Part shown: positions 1-6,790 of the stretch, piece by piece
Numbering within the stretch: the stretch's first letter is position 1
Layout: each line of letters starts with the position of its first letter
Assembly (NCBI GenBank): GCA_937863205.1
Contig: CALMGA010000113.1
Span: forward strand, 1 to 8,731
DNA: 8,731 nucleotides
From: an uncultured Beijerinckiaceae bacterium
GTDB lineage: Bacteria > Pseudomonadota > Alphaproteobacteria > Rhizobiales > Beijerinckiaceae
Direction of reading: 5' to 3'
Translations under genes and position numbers: made by a program
The notes under the pieces: model-generated
Told to the model about the DNA's origin: nothing
The model's input: only the letters and a program-made list of their open reading frames with translations
Databases searched by the model: none

Positions 1-247
1 GGGCCACGGAGGCGGGGGCGAACGGGACAGGGGACGAGCCCAGCCGCAGCAGCGTCGTCTTCAGGTCGGCCAGGGAGCGCAGGGCGAAGCCGAGAGCGAC
101 CGTCATCAGTCCGCCGGTGAGCAGAACCGTGCCCGAGATGAACGCGGACCAGCCGCGCTCGATGTCGATGTAGCCGCTGCCGTAGAAGATTTCGCAGCCG
201 CCGGCGATGGCCATGATCACGCCGATGGCGAGCACGATGACGGCCAT
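1..247 (-). CDS. Small membrane protein, N-terminal part (cut by window edge)
   Basis: This reading frame runs leftward off the window; 82 codons are visible. The sequence begins MAVIVLAIGVIMAIAGG and shows two hydrophobic stretches, at about residues 2-20 and 33-53, separated by a short polar loop (FYGSGYIDIERGW). A basic stretch (LRSLADLKTTLLRLG) follows, so it is probably a small inner-membrane protein. I do not recognise a named family and assign no function. The start is uncertain. ATG at 247 has a GAGGG ribosome-binding site 4-5 bases upstream and is preferred. An in-frame GTG at 280 and a TTG at 295 (with GGTGAGG about 8 bases upstream) are alternatives that would add 11 or 16 residues; a TAG just beyond closes the frame. 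It is divergent from sodB, with about 240 bases between the starts for both promoters. Confidence 0.6.
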   Translation of the reverse strand, partial: MAVIVLAIGVIMAIAGGCEIFYGSGYIDIERGWSAFISGTVLLTGGLMTVALGFALRSLADLKTTLLRLGSSPVPFAPASVA

Positions 248-488
248 GCGTCCCTCGGAGGTCGGAAAGGGGCGTTTCACGTACGATAAGGCCAAGCCTA
301 CACCCTCACCGTCCGCAGTTGCAAAAGTCACGTCGGCGAACGAGGCCGCGAGCGAAGCGTCCGGGCGACGACGCCCGCGCGCGCCCACCTCGACGCGCGA
401 CGTTGCCGCAATCAGCCTTGACGCCTAGTTAACGTGCCGAGGCCCGCGACGGCGATTCCGTCCAGGCGCGGCGCCCGAGGAGCCTTCG

Positions 489-1085
489 ATGTCGTTCACC
501 CTGCCGGACCTGCCCTACGCCCATGATGCCCTCCAGCCCTACATGTCCAAGGAAACGCTGGAATTCCATCACGATAAGCATCATCGGGCCTACGTCACGG
601 CCGGCAACAACCTTCTCAAGGACAGCGGCCTCGAAGGCAAGCCGCTGGAAGACATCGTCAAGGAGTCCTACGGCAAGAATGCCGGCCTCTTCAACAATGC
701 CGGCCAGCACTACAACCACACGCATTTCTGGCAGTGGATGAAGCCCGACGGCGGCGGACTGCCGCCGGCCTCGATCGAGAAGGCGATCACCGACGCCTTC
801 GGCTCCTACGCGCAGTTCAAGGAGCAGTTCGTGCAGGCCGGCGTGACGCAGTTCGGCTCGGGCTGGGCCTGGCTCGCAGTGAAGGACGGCAAGCTCGCCA
901 TCATGAAGACGCCCAACGGCGAGAGCCCGCTGGTGCATGGCGCCGCGCCGATCCTCGGGGTCGACGTGTGGGAGCATTCCTACTACATCGACTACCGCAA
1001 CCGCCGGCCCGATTACCTCAAGGCGTTTCTCGACCACCTCGTGAACTGGGCCCACGTCGAGAAGCTGCACGCCGCAGCTGCGTGA
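489..1085 (+). CDS. sodB: Superoxide dismutase, iron type
   Basis: This 198-residue protein dismutates superoxide to hydrogen peroxide and oxygen, probably in the cytoplasm since no signal peptide is visible. It aligns along its whole length with bacterial Fe/Mn superoxide dismutases. It opens FTLPDLPYAHDALQPYMS, followed by the helical hairpin domain and the C-terminal alpha/beta domain. The four metal ligands are visible: His27 (EFHHDKHH), His77 (NHTHFW), Asp159 and His163 (DVWEHSYYIDY). Gln73 in NNAGQHYNH occupies the second-shell position that in iron enzymes such as E. coli SodB carries Gln; manganese enzymes usually have Gly there, which favours iron. The length is normal. ATG at 489 has GAGGAG about 6 bases upstream. 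It is a single-gene unit, divergent from the gene on its left and convergent with the deacetylase on its right. No clear promoter or Fur site could be identified by eye. Confidence 0.96.
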   Translation: MSFTLPDLPYAHDALQPYMSKETLEFHHDKHHRAYVTAGNNLLKDSGLEGKPLEDIVKESYGKNAGLFNNAGQHYNHTHFWQWMKPDGGGLPPASIEKAITDAFGSYAQFKEQFVQAGVTQFGSGWAWLAVKDGKLAIMKTPNGESPLVHGAAPILGVDVWEHSYYIDYRNRRPDYLKAFLDHLVNWAHVEKLHAAAA

Positions 1086-1113
1086 CCGCGCCAGGGCTGA
1101 TCGCGATTTGGAG

Positions 1114-1145
1114 GCGCCGGGTCTCGGACCCGGTGCTTCGCACCG
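1114..1145. terminator. Overlapping hairpins between convergent sodB and deacetylase genes
   Basis: A GC-rich inverted repeat pairs 1117-1123 (CCGGGTC) with 1127-1133 (GACCCGG) around a TCG loop. Three more pairs (one G-U) extend the stem outward to 1114 and 1136. A second hairpin, CGGTGC-TTC-GCACCG at 1131-1145, shares the 3' arm of the first, so the two cannot form together. It is the only structure in the 69-bp gap between two convergent genes, so a two-way terminator is the natural reading. Neither strand has a T-run after the stem, so it is not a canonical intrinsic terminator. Confidence 0.45.
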
Positions 1146-1154
1146 ATACGTGAC

Positions 1155-2024
1155 TCAGCCGGTCGCACCCGCCCTCGCTCCGATCTCCGCCGAAAGGCGA
1201 GCCAATCGCATCACGCGCCGCGCCGCGACTTCGCCGAAGGCCGGCGAAAGCAGGAAGGCGAGTTCCCGCTCCCGCGATCCCACGACGGGGTCGAGCCGCT
1301 TGAGCTCGGCATCGACGTAGCCGGGGTGACACATCACGAGATGGCACGGGCCGGGCGCGACGAGATAGCTCTCGAACAGGGCGGCATAGGCTTCGTCGGG
1401 CGCGAACGCGGAGAATCCGGCGAAGCCGTCGTTGACCGGCAGGGCGGCAGCGCCGGCGGCGGCGCGCAGGCCGTTGCTCAGCACGGCCAGGCCGAATGCC
1501 TTGAGCAGGCACGTCCGCCGCCGCAGGATGCGCAGCGGATGGTCGCCGCTGTCGCGCAACCACGGCCGCCATCCCCGCCGGCCCAGGACGGCCAGCAGCC
1601 GTTGGCGGATCGGGCGCAGGGCATGGACGTGCTGGTGCCCGTCGACATGGTCGGGCGGGCGGCCGAACACCTCGACGAAGCGGGCGGCTTGGCGCTCGAT
1701 CTCCGCCTCGATCTCGTCGAGGGGCAGCTTCCCCCGGCGGGCGCGCCGCAGCACCTCGCCGACCCGCGGCAGTTGTTCACCGGGCGCGAGGATCGGCATC
1801 GCGCCCAGCGGTCGTCCGAGCGTCAGGTTGAGGTGAAGGCCGATGTCGGCGCGCTCGGCGAATGGCCGAAGGGCGGCGGCGTGGTCGGGCCACCAGTCCG
1901 ACGTCGTCATCGCGCTGGTGGCGCTGAGCGCGCCGGCGTCCAGGGCCTCGAGGATGCCGCGGCTGACGCCCGGCGCCATCGCGTAGTCGTCGGCGCAGAG
2001 GGCGAAGGCGCGTTGCCGCTCCAT
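1155..2024 (-). CDS. ChbG/HpnK (YdjC) family carbohydrate deacetylase
   Basis: This 289-residue protein belongs to the YdjC/ChbG/HpnK superfamily, metal-dependent enzymes that remove acetyl groups from N-acetylated sugars. Family motifs appear in order: ALCADDYAM (Asp12-Asp13), IGLHLNLT (His64), DHVDGHQHVH (His130 to His134), NDGFAGFSAF (198-207) and CHPGYVD (232-238). Asp13, His64 and His130 are the expected metal ligands. Known relatives are HpnK (deacetylates GlcNAc-bacteriohopanetetrol), ChbG (chitooligosaccharides) and NaxD (undecaprenyl-phosphate-GalNAc). The substrate here cannot be read from sequence. Divergence from a membrane glycosyltransferase next to murJ points to a lipid-linked sugar rather than chitin. 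ATG at 2024 is chosen because GGGAG lies 8 bases upstream; an in-frame GTG at 2045 would add seven residues and lacks a good ribosome site. No signal peptide is seen, so it is probably cytoplasmic. Confidence 0.88.
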   Translation of the reverse strand: MERQRAFALCADDYAMAPGVSRGILEALDAGALSATSAMTTSDWWPDHAAALRPFAERADIGLHLNLTLGRPLGAMPILAPGEQLPRVGEVLRRARRGKLPLDEIEAEIERQAARFVEVFGRPPDHVDGHQHVHALRPIRQRLLAVLGRRGWRPWLRDSGDHPLRILRRRTCLLKAFGLAVLSNGLRAAAGAAALPVNDGFAGFSAFAPDEAYAALFESYLVAPGPCHLVMCHPGYVDAELKRLDPVVGSRERELAFLLSPAFGEVAARRVMRLARLSAEIGARAGATG

Positions 2025-2183
2025 GGTCAATGCTCCCGCTGGCACCGGGCGGCGACTGGCAGGCCGGCCCGGGGACGCCGATATGGTGAGGATCGCATCG
2101 GCCGTTTAGGTTTCGCGCATGATTCGTATGCTCATCTTCGACCGGCCGGGCGCGGACCACGCCGTCGCGAGAGTTGTTCAAGC
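2025..2183. promoter_or_regulatory. Divergent intergenic region, deacetylase / glycosyltransferase
   Basis: The 159 bases between the two divergent starts must hold the promoters for the deacetylase (minus) and the glycosyltransferase-murJ unit (plus). No convincing -35/-10 pair or operator was found by eye. The only notable content is a possible 22-codon open frame at 2119-2187, listed separately. Confidence 0.4.
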
Positions 2184-2187
2184 ATGA
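2119..2187 (+). CDS. Possible 22-residue leader peptide overlapping the glycosyltransferase start
   Basis: An ATG at 2119 opens a 22-codon frame (MIRMLIFDRPGADHAVARVV then QA) whose TGA at 2185-2187 overlaps the glycosyltransferase ATG (2184-2186) in an ATGA arrangement. Such overlaps often mark translational coupling. The upstream ribosome site is weak (AGG about 8 bases before the ATG), and short frames of this size arise often by chance in GC-rich DNA. An internal ATG at 2128 is a second possible start. No function is assigned. Confidence 0.2.
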   Translation: MIRMLIFDRPGADHAVARVVQA

Positions 2188-3209
2188 CAAACGATGCCGC
2201 GCCGCGCCGCGCGGAGCTTTCCGTCATCATCCCCGTGCTCAACGAGGCGGACAACATCGCGCCGCTGTTGGCGCGGCTGGTGCCGATCGTGGAACGCTGT
2301 GTCGCCTCCTACGAGGTGATCTTCGTGGACGACGGCTCGACCGACGCGACGCTCGACGCAGTCGCGCGGGCCCACGCCGCCGATCCGGCCGTGGGCGTGG
2401 TCTCGCTGTCGCGCAACTTCGGCAAGGAGGTCGCCATTGCCGCCGGCCTGGATCATGCCACGGGCGCGGCGAGCGTCATCATCGACGCCGATCTGCAGCA
2501 CCCGCCCGAGGTGATCGAGACCTTTGTCGCCCGCTGGCGGGAGGGCTACAAGAACGTCTACGGACAGCGGGTCGACCGCAGCGACGACTCCGCGCTGCGA
2601 CGCGCCCTGACGCAGCGCTTCTACAAGATCTTCGGCTCGGTCGGCGACACCCGCCTGCCCGAAGGCGCCGGCGATTTCCGCCTGCTCGACGCCCAGGCCG
2701 TGACCGCCCTGCGCGCCCTGCGCGAGCGCGCCCGCTTCAACAAGGGCCTCTACGCCTGGATCGGCTTCAAGTCGATCGGCGTGCCCTTCTCCGTGGCCGA
2801 GCGCAGCCACGGCAGCTCGAAGTTCTCCTACCGCAAGCTGACCCGCTTCGCGCTCGACGGGCTGATGTCCTTCTCGACGCTGCCCTTGATGGTCTGGACC
2901 TGGGTCGGCACGGTGATTTCCGTGTTCGCCATGTGCACGGCCATCTATTTCGTGGTCAATACGCTGGCGTTCGGGGTCGACGTGCCGGGCTTCGCGTCCC
3001 TGATCGTGTCGGTGACGTTTCTCGCCGGCGTGCAGCTGCTGTCGCTGGGCGTGCTGGGCGAATACATCGGGCGCATCTTTGCCGAGGTGAAGGGGCGTCC
3101 CCTGTATATCGTCGAGACCCGCATCGGCGGCGTTCAGGCGGCGAAGAACGCCGACCCCCTGCCGATGGGGATCGGCGCCGTTCGCGCGCCGTTGGGACCG
3201 CAGGCGTGA
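2184..3209 (+). CDS. Membrane GT2 glycosyltransferase, DPM1/GtrB-like (polyprenyl-phosphate glycosyltransferase)
   Basis: This 341-residue protein is probably anchored in the inner membrane with its catalytic domain in the cytoplasm. The N-terminal GT-A fold starts with LSVIIPVLNEADNI. It carries the nucleotide-sugar motif VDDGSTD (48-54), the SRNFGKE segment (76-82) and the metal-binding DADLQHPPE (101-109). Two hydrophobic helices at about 234-259 and 268-292 are followed by GEYIGRIFAEVKGRPLYIV, the typical C-terminus of bacterial DPM1-like enzymes. GtrB, ArnC and FlmF2 in this group move a sugar from a nucleotide donor onto undecaprenyl phosphate. Donor and acceptor here are inferred from family only. 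ATG at 2184 is chosen because homology begins just after it; GAGAG lies about 10 bases upstream. The frame stays open back to 1326, but that part lies opposite the deacetylase and is not coding. It probably shares a transcript with murJ, 58 bp downstream. Confidence 0.92.
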   Translation: MTNDAAPRRAELSVIIPVLNEADNIAPLLARLVPIVERCVASYEVIFVDDGSTDATLDAVARAHAADPAVGVVSLSRNFGKEVAIAAGLDHATGAASVIIDADLQHPPEVIETFVARWREGYKNVYGQRVDRSDDSALRRALTQRFYKIFGSVGDTRLPEGAGDFRLLDAQAVTALRALRERARFNKGLYAWIGFKSIGVPFSVAERSHGSSKFSYRKLTRFALDGLMSFSTLPLMVWTWVGTVISVFAMCTAIYFVVNTLAFGVDVPGFASLIVSVTFLAGVQLLSLGVLGEYIGRIFAEVKGRPLYIVETRIGGVQAAKNADPLPMGIGAVRAPLGPQA

Positions 3210-3267
3210 GCGGGCGGGGAAACATGGGGCCGTCACGCGAGCGCGCGCCATCGCGGGAGCGCCGTTG

Positions 3268-4827
3268 ATGTACAAGTCGCTTCTCGAAGTCGGCGGGATC
3301 ACCCTGCTGTCGCGCGCGACCGGCTTCCTCCGCGACATCATGCTCAGCGCCACCGTCGGCGGCGGCATCGTCGCCGATGCCTTCTTCGTCGCCTTCCGCC
3401 TGCCCAACCATTTCCGCGCCATCTTCGGCGAGGGCGCGTTCAACGCCGCCTACGTGCCCTCCTACGCCCAGGTCCTGCAAGGCGAAGGCGATCAGCCTGC
3501 CCACGACTTCTCCTCGCAGATCTTCACCCTGCTTCTTCTTTCGCAGATCGTGCTGCTCGGCATCGCCTGGGTGTTCATGCCGGCGCTGGTCGACCTGCTC
3601 GCCCCCGGTTTTCGCGCCGATCCCGAGAAGTTCGCGCTCACCGTGACGATGACGCGGATCACCTTCCCCTATCTCCTGTTCATCACCGTGGTGACGCTGC
3701 AGTCCGGCACCCTCAACGCCAACGGCCGCTTCGCCGCCGCCGCCTTCGCGCCGGTGCTGCTCAACCTGACCACGCTGGTGTTCCTGTCGGCGGCGCTGTT
3801 GTTCCCCAACGCCGGGGTCGCCGCGAGCTGGGGCACCACGGTTTCGGGTGCCATGCAGCTCCTGCTCACCGGCTACGCGGCACGGCGCATCGGCATTCTG
3901 GAAGGCTTCGCCAGGCCGCATTGGACGCCGGCCGTGCGCAACTTCTTCGTCCGCCTCGGCCCGGCGGTGATCGGCTCGGCCGGGGCGCAGATCGCGCTGT
4001 TCGCCGATACCATCATCGCCTCGATGCTGCCGACCGGCGGCGTGTCGTCGATCTACTACGCCGACCGCATGTACCAGCTCCCGCTCGGCGTGATCGGCAT
4101 CGCCGCCGGCACCGTGTTGCTTCCCGAGATGAGCCGCCGCATCGCCGCCGGCGACGTCGAGGCGGCCTTCCACGCGCAGAACCGGACCGTGGCCCTGTCG
4201 ATGGCGCTCGCCGCGCCGTTCTTCGTCGCCTTCATCATGATCCCCGACTGGATCATGCGCGCGGTGTTCGAGCACGGCGCTTATACCGGCGCCTCCGCCG
4301 ATGCCTCGGCCGCCGTGCTGGAAGCCTACGGCTTCGGCCTGCTGGCCATCGTGCTGCTGCGCTCGGCGACGGCGAGCTTCCTCGCCCGCGGCGACACGCG
4401 CACGCCGATGTTTGTCGCGCTCGGCGCCTTTGCCGTGAACATCGCCCTCAAGCTCGTGCTGTTCCGACCTTTCGGCGCGGTCGGCCTCGCCGCCGCCACC
4501 GCCGCCGGAAGCTGGTTCAACCTTTCTCTGCTGGTCGTTCTGGCGATCCGGCGCGACGCCATGCGTCCCGACGTGGTGCTCGGGCGCGTCGCCACCTCGG
4601 TGGCGGCGGCCGCCTTCGCCCTCGCCGTCTTCTCCCTGATCGGTCCCAACCTCGGCGTGGCGGTGTTCCGCCACGTCGCGCGCTTCCGCATCGAGCTGAT
4701 CTGCGCCCTCACCGCCACGCTGGGCGGGCTGCTCTACCTCGGCGTGCTGGCGGTGGCGCTGCGCGCGACCGGCATCGAAATGCCCTGGCCGCGCCGCTTC
4801 GCGGCGCTGCGGCCCCGCTTCATCTGA
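3268..4827 (+). CDS. murJ: Lipid II flippase MurJ (MviN family)
   Basis: This 519-residue polytopic protein moves lipid II, the peptidoglycan precursor, across the inner membrane. It fits the MOP exporter-superfamily layout: hydrophobic segments run through the whole protein, consistent with the usual 14 helices. Residues essential in E. coli MurJ are conserved: Arg16 (SRATG), Arg22 (FLRD), Asp37 (ADAFFVAFRLPN), Arg50 (HFRAIFGEGAFN) and Arg267 (YYADRMYQLP), matching E. coli Arg18, Arg24, Asp39, Arg52 and Arg270. GTVLLPEMS follows as in the family. ATG at 3268 has GGGAG about 8 bases upstream; the adjacent in-frame TTG at 3265 is less likely. It lies 58 bp after the glycosyltransferase on the same strand. 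Many alphaproteobacteria place murJ between glnD and trpS, and neither is next to it here, so a paralogue dedicated to another lipid-linked glycan cannot be excluded, although the conserved charges favour a true MurJ. Confidence 0.95.
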   Translation: MYKSLLEVGGITLLSRATGFLRDIMLSATVGGGIVADAFFVAFRLPNHFRAIFGEGAFNAAYVPSYAQVLQGEGDQPAHDFSSQIFTLLLLSQIVLLGIAWVFMPALVDLLAPGFRADPEKFALTVTMTRITFPYLLFITVVTLQSGTLNANGRFAAAAFAPVLLNLTTLVFLSAALLFPNAGVAASWGTTVSGAMQLLLTGYAARRIGILEGFARPHWTPAVRNFFVRLGPAVIGSAGAQIALFADTIIASMLPTGGVSSIYYADRMYQLPLGVIGIAAGTVLLPEMSRRIAAGDVEAAFHAQNRTVALSMALAAPFFVAFIMIPDWIMRAVFEHGAYTGASADASAAVLEAYGFGLLAIVLLRSATASFLARGDTRTPMFVALGAFAVNIALKLVLFRPFGAVGLAAATAAGSWFNLSLLVVLAIRRDAMRPDVVLGRVATSVAAAAFALAVFSLIGPNLGVAVFRHVARFRIELICALTATLGGLLYLGVLAVALRATGIEMPWPRRFAALRPRFI

Positions 4828-4852
4828 GGTTCCTCAGGCGGCGAGCGCCGCC
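4824..4852. terminator. Inverted repeats spanning the murJ / peptidase stop codons
   Basis: CTGAGG-TT-CCTCAG at 4824-4837 is a perfect inverted repeat. Its left arm contains the murJ TGA (4825-4827) and its right arm the complement of the peptidase TGA (4834-4836). Immediately after it, GGCGGCG-AG-CGCCGCC (4837-4852) forms a second stem inside the last codons of the peptidase. With only 6 bp between the stops this is the only place for a shared terminator, but there is no T-run and the loops are tight. Confidence 0.35.
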
Positions 4853-6216
4853 AGCACCCGCGCCCACGATCGGGCGCCCTTGTGGAACGAGGTCATCTCG
4901 TACTTCTCGTTGGGCGAATGGATGCGGTCGTCTTCCAGGCTGAAGCCGATCATCAGCGAGTCCATGCCCAGCGCCTCCTTGAACGCGCCGACGATGGGAA
5001 TGGAGCCGCCGCAGCCGGCCAGCACCGGCTCCACGCCCCACTCGGCCCGCAGCGCGCCGCGCGCCCGCTCCAGCGCGGTCGAGGCGAAGGGCAGGGCGAT
5101 CGCGCCCGAGGCGCCGTGCGCGATGAATTCGACCGAACAATCCGCCGGCAGGCGCGCCTCGACGAAGCTGCGGAAGTTGCGGGCCACGGCCGCCGGGTCC
5201 TGGTCGGCCACGAGGCGGAACGAGAACTTCGCGCTGGCCTGCGCCGGCAGCACCGTCTTCGAGCCCTTCGCCGTATAGCCGCCCACGATGCCGTTGATCT
5301 CCGCCGTCGGGCGCGACCACAGCTGTTCCAGCACGCTGCGCCCGCGTTCACCGGCGGGCACGCCCAGGCCGACCGCGCCCAGGAACTGCTCGCCGTCGAA
5401 GTCGAGCGCACGCCACTGCGCGGCGACGGCCGGGGGCAGTTCGGCCACGCCGTCGTAGAAGCCCGGCACGGTCACGCGGCCCTCGGCGTCGTGGAGATCG
5501 GCGACGATGCGGCCGAGAACCCGGATCGGGTTGATCGCCGGGCCGCCGAACATGCCGGAATGGAGGTCGCGGTCGGCGGCATGGACCACCACCTCCTCCA
5601 GCACCAGGCCGCGCAGCATGGTGGTGATCGCCGGCGTGCGCGCGTCCCACATCAGCGTGTCGCAGACGAGCGCCACGTCGGCCTTCAGCTCGTCGGCGTT
5701 GTCGGCGAGAAAGGCCGGCAGCGAGGGCGAGCCCGACTCCTCCTCGCCTTCCAGCAGAACCGTGACGTGGCAGGGCAGGCCGCCGACCTCCGTGAGGGCG
5801 CGGCACGCTTCCACGAAGGTCATCAGCTGTCCCTTGTCGTCGGCCGTCCCCCGCCCCACGATCTGGCGGAGGCCGCCGTCGTCGCGGACGAAGGGCTCGA
5901 ACGGCGGCGTGCGCCAGAGGTCGACGGGATCGGCCGGCTGCACGTCATAGTGCCCGTAGAACAGCACGTGCGGCGCCTCCGCGCGGGCGGCCGTCCTCTT
6001 GGCGACGACCATCGGGTGCCCGGTCGTCGGGCGCACGCTCGCCGCGAAGCCGAGCGAAGCGAGTTCGCCCGCCGCCCAGTCGGCGGCCCGCCGGCACTCC
6101 GCCGCGAAGGCCGGATCGGTCGAGACGGACGCAATGGTGACGAAGCGCAGGAGGCGCCCGACAGCCTCGTCGAGGTTGTTGTCGATGCGAGCCAGAACGG
6201 AGTCGAGCGAAGCCAT
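4834..6216 (-). CDS. M20 family dipeptidase / metallopeptidase (carnosinase-like)
   Basis: This 460-residue cytosolic-type peptidase of family M20 is related to CNDP/carnosinase dipeptidases. It probably uses two zinc or manganese ions to cleave dipeptides or other short amides; the exact substrate is not readable. The catalytic set is complete: His89 and Asp91 in YGHYDVQP, Asp126 in GRGTADDKGQ, the Glu159-Glu160 pair in EGEEESGS (general base and metal ligand), Asp186 in CDT and His433 in the C-terminal HSPNEKYEM. The lid/dimerisation domain sits at about 200-380 and carries DLHSGMFGG, whose His219 completes the active site of the partner subunit in homologues. ATG at 6216 follows TTGGAGG with a 4-base spacer. 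No signal peptide is seen. It converges with murJ and is divergent from the DUF1491 gene, so it is probably transcribed alone. Confidence 0.94.
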   Translation of the reverse strand: MASLDSVLARIDNNLDEAVGRLLRFVTIASVSTDPAFAAECRRAADWAAGELASLGFAASVRPTTGHPMVVAKRTAARAEAPHVLFYGHYDVQPADPVDLWRTPPFEPFVRDDGGLRQIVGRGTADDKGQLMTFVEACRALTEVGGLPCHVTVLLEGEEESGSPSLPAFLADNADELKADVALVCDTLMWDARTPAITTMLRGLVLEEVVVHAADRDLHSGMFGGPAINPIRVLGRIVADLHDAEGRVTVPGFYDGVAELPPAVAAQWRALDFDGEQFLGAVGLGVPAGERGRSVLEQLWSRPTAEINGIVGGYTAKGSKTVLPAQASAKFSFRLVADQDPAAVARNFRSFVEARLPADCSVEFIAHGASGAIALPFASTALERARGALRAEWGVEPVLAGCGGSIPIVGAFKEALGMDSLMIGFSLEDDRIHSPNEKYEMTSFHKGARSWARVLAALAA

Positions 6217-6309
6217 GCATCCTCCAAGACGGCCGGGCGGGCCGGCACCGGACGACCCATACTACGGTCGATGGGGGATCGAGGGAATGGCGGCGGCGGG
6301 GAGAAGCCG

Positions 6310-6642
6310 ATGGCGCGTTTGACGTCCGAGTTCTGGGTGGCGGCCTATCTCAGGCGGGTGAACCGCGACGGCGTCGTCGCCGTTATGCGACGGCGGGGCG
6401 CGGCCGAGGCCGGCGCGGTGCTCCTCAAGCTGGACTGCCTCGACGGGCGGGCGGCCCTGTTCGGCCCGGCTCCCGGCGGCGATCCGGCGAACGATCGTTG
6501 CTTCCTGCGCCTGCACGAGAGCCGATGGATCGATCCCGCCGAGGCGGAGGCAAGGCTTGCGCGCGCCATCGGCTTCGATGCCGACGTCTGGATCCTGGAG
6601 ATCGAGAGCCGGGCCGGCGATCCGGCGGTGGAGGTGATCTGA
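6310..6642 (+). CDS. DUF1491 family protein
   Basis: This small soluble protein of 110 residues opens RLTSEFWVAAYLRRVN, followed by RRRGAAEAGAVLLKLDCLDG, then a FGPAP segment and a C-terminal part ending DADVWILEIESRAGDP. I recognise this pattern as DUF1491, a family found mainly in Alphaproteobacteria and without known function. No catalytic motif, signal peptide or membrane segment is visible. ATG at 6310 is chosen because the family start (MARLTSEFW) coincides with it and GGGGAG lies 6 bases upstream; the frame is open further upstream, but that part lies over the divergent peptidase gene. The start is 93 bp from the divergent peptidase start. A small hypothetical gene follows 148 bp downstream on the same strand. 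Confidence 0.85.
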   Translation: MARLTSEFWVAAYLRRVNRDGVVAVMRRRGAAEAGAVLLKLDCLDGRAALFGPAPGGDPANDRCFLRLHESRWIDPAEAEARLARAIGFDADVWILEIESRAGDPAVEVI

Positions 6643-6790
6643 TCCGGCCGCCACCGCCGTGTCAGAGACCTTTGTGCAACAGCCCGAAATCGCAGCGAAT
6701 CCGGTCAGGCTTTGTTAACCCGCGCCATCGGAAATGACGCTGCCTTCGCCGTTCCCCTTCAACCGGACGCGAAGCCATTGGAGCCGAACC

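Noticed and set aside
207..428. 73-codon plus-strand open frame before sodB
   Set aside because: Met/Thr/Ala-rich with no motifs, and it overlaps the start of the membrane protein on the other strand.
418..446. TTGACG as a possible -35 box for sodB
   Set aside because: No AT-rich -10 element is found at 16-18 bases spacing, so it cannot be supported as a promoter.
1100..1154. tRNA-like stem-loops after sodB
   Set aside because: The arms share bases and there is no acceptor stem, T-loop or anticodon layout; it fits a hairpin or terminator better.
1326..2183. Long open plus-strand extension upstream of the glycosyltransferase, in the same frame
   Set aside because: It lies opposite the deacetylase gene, is Arg/Gly/Ala-rich and has no family motifs; glycosyltransferase homology begins only after the ATG at 2184.
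2956..4674. 572-codon open frame on the minus strand opposite murJ
   Set aside because: Its translation is low-complexity Gly/Glu/His/Arg-rich sequence, the usual antisense shadow of a GC-rich gene; murJ has full-length homology with conserved functional residues.
4882..6309. Long plus-strand open frame leading into the DUF1491 gene
   Set aside because: It is the antisense shadow of the M20 peptidase, rich in Arg/His/Gly, and the DUF1491 family start matches the ATG at 6310 with its own ribosome site.
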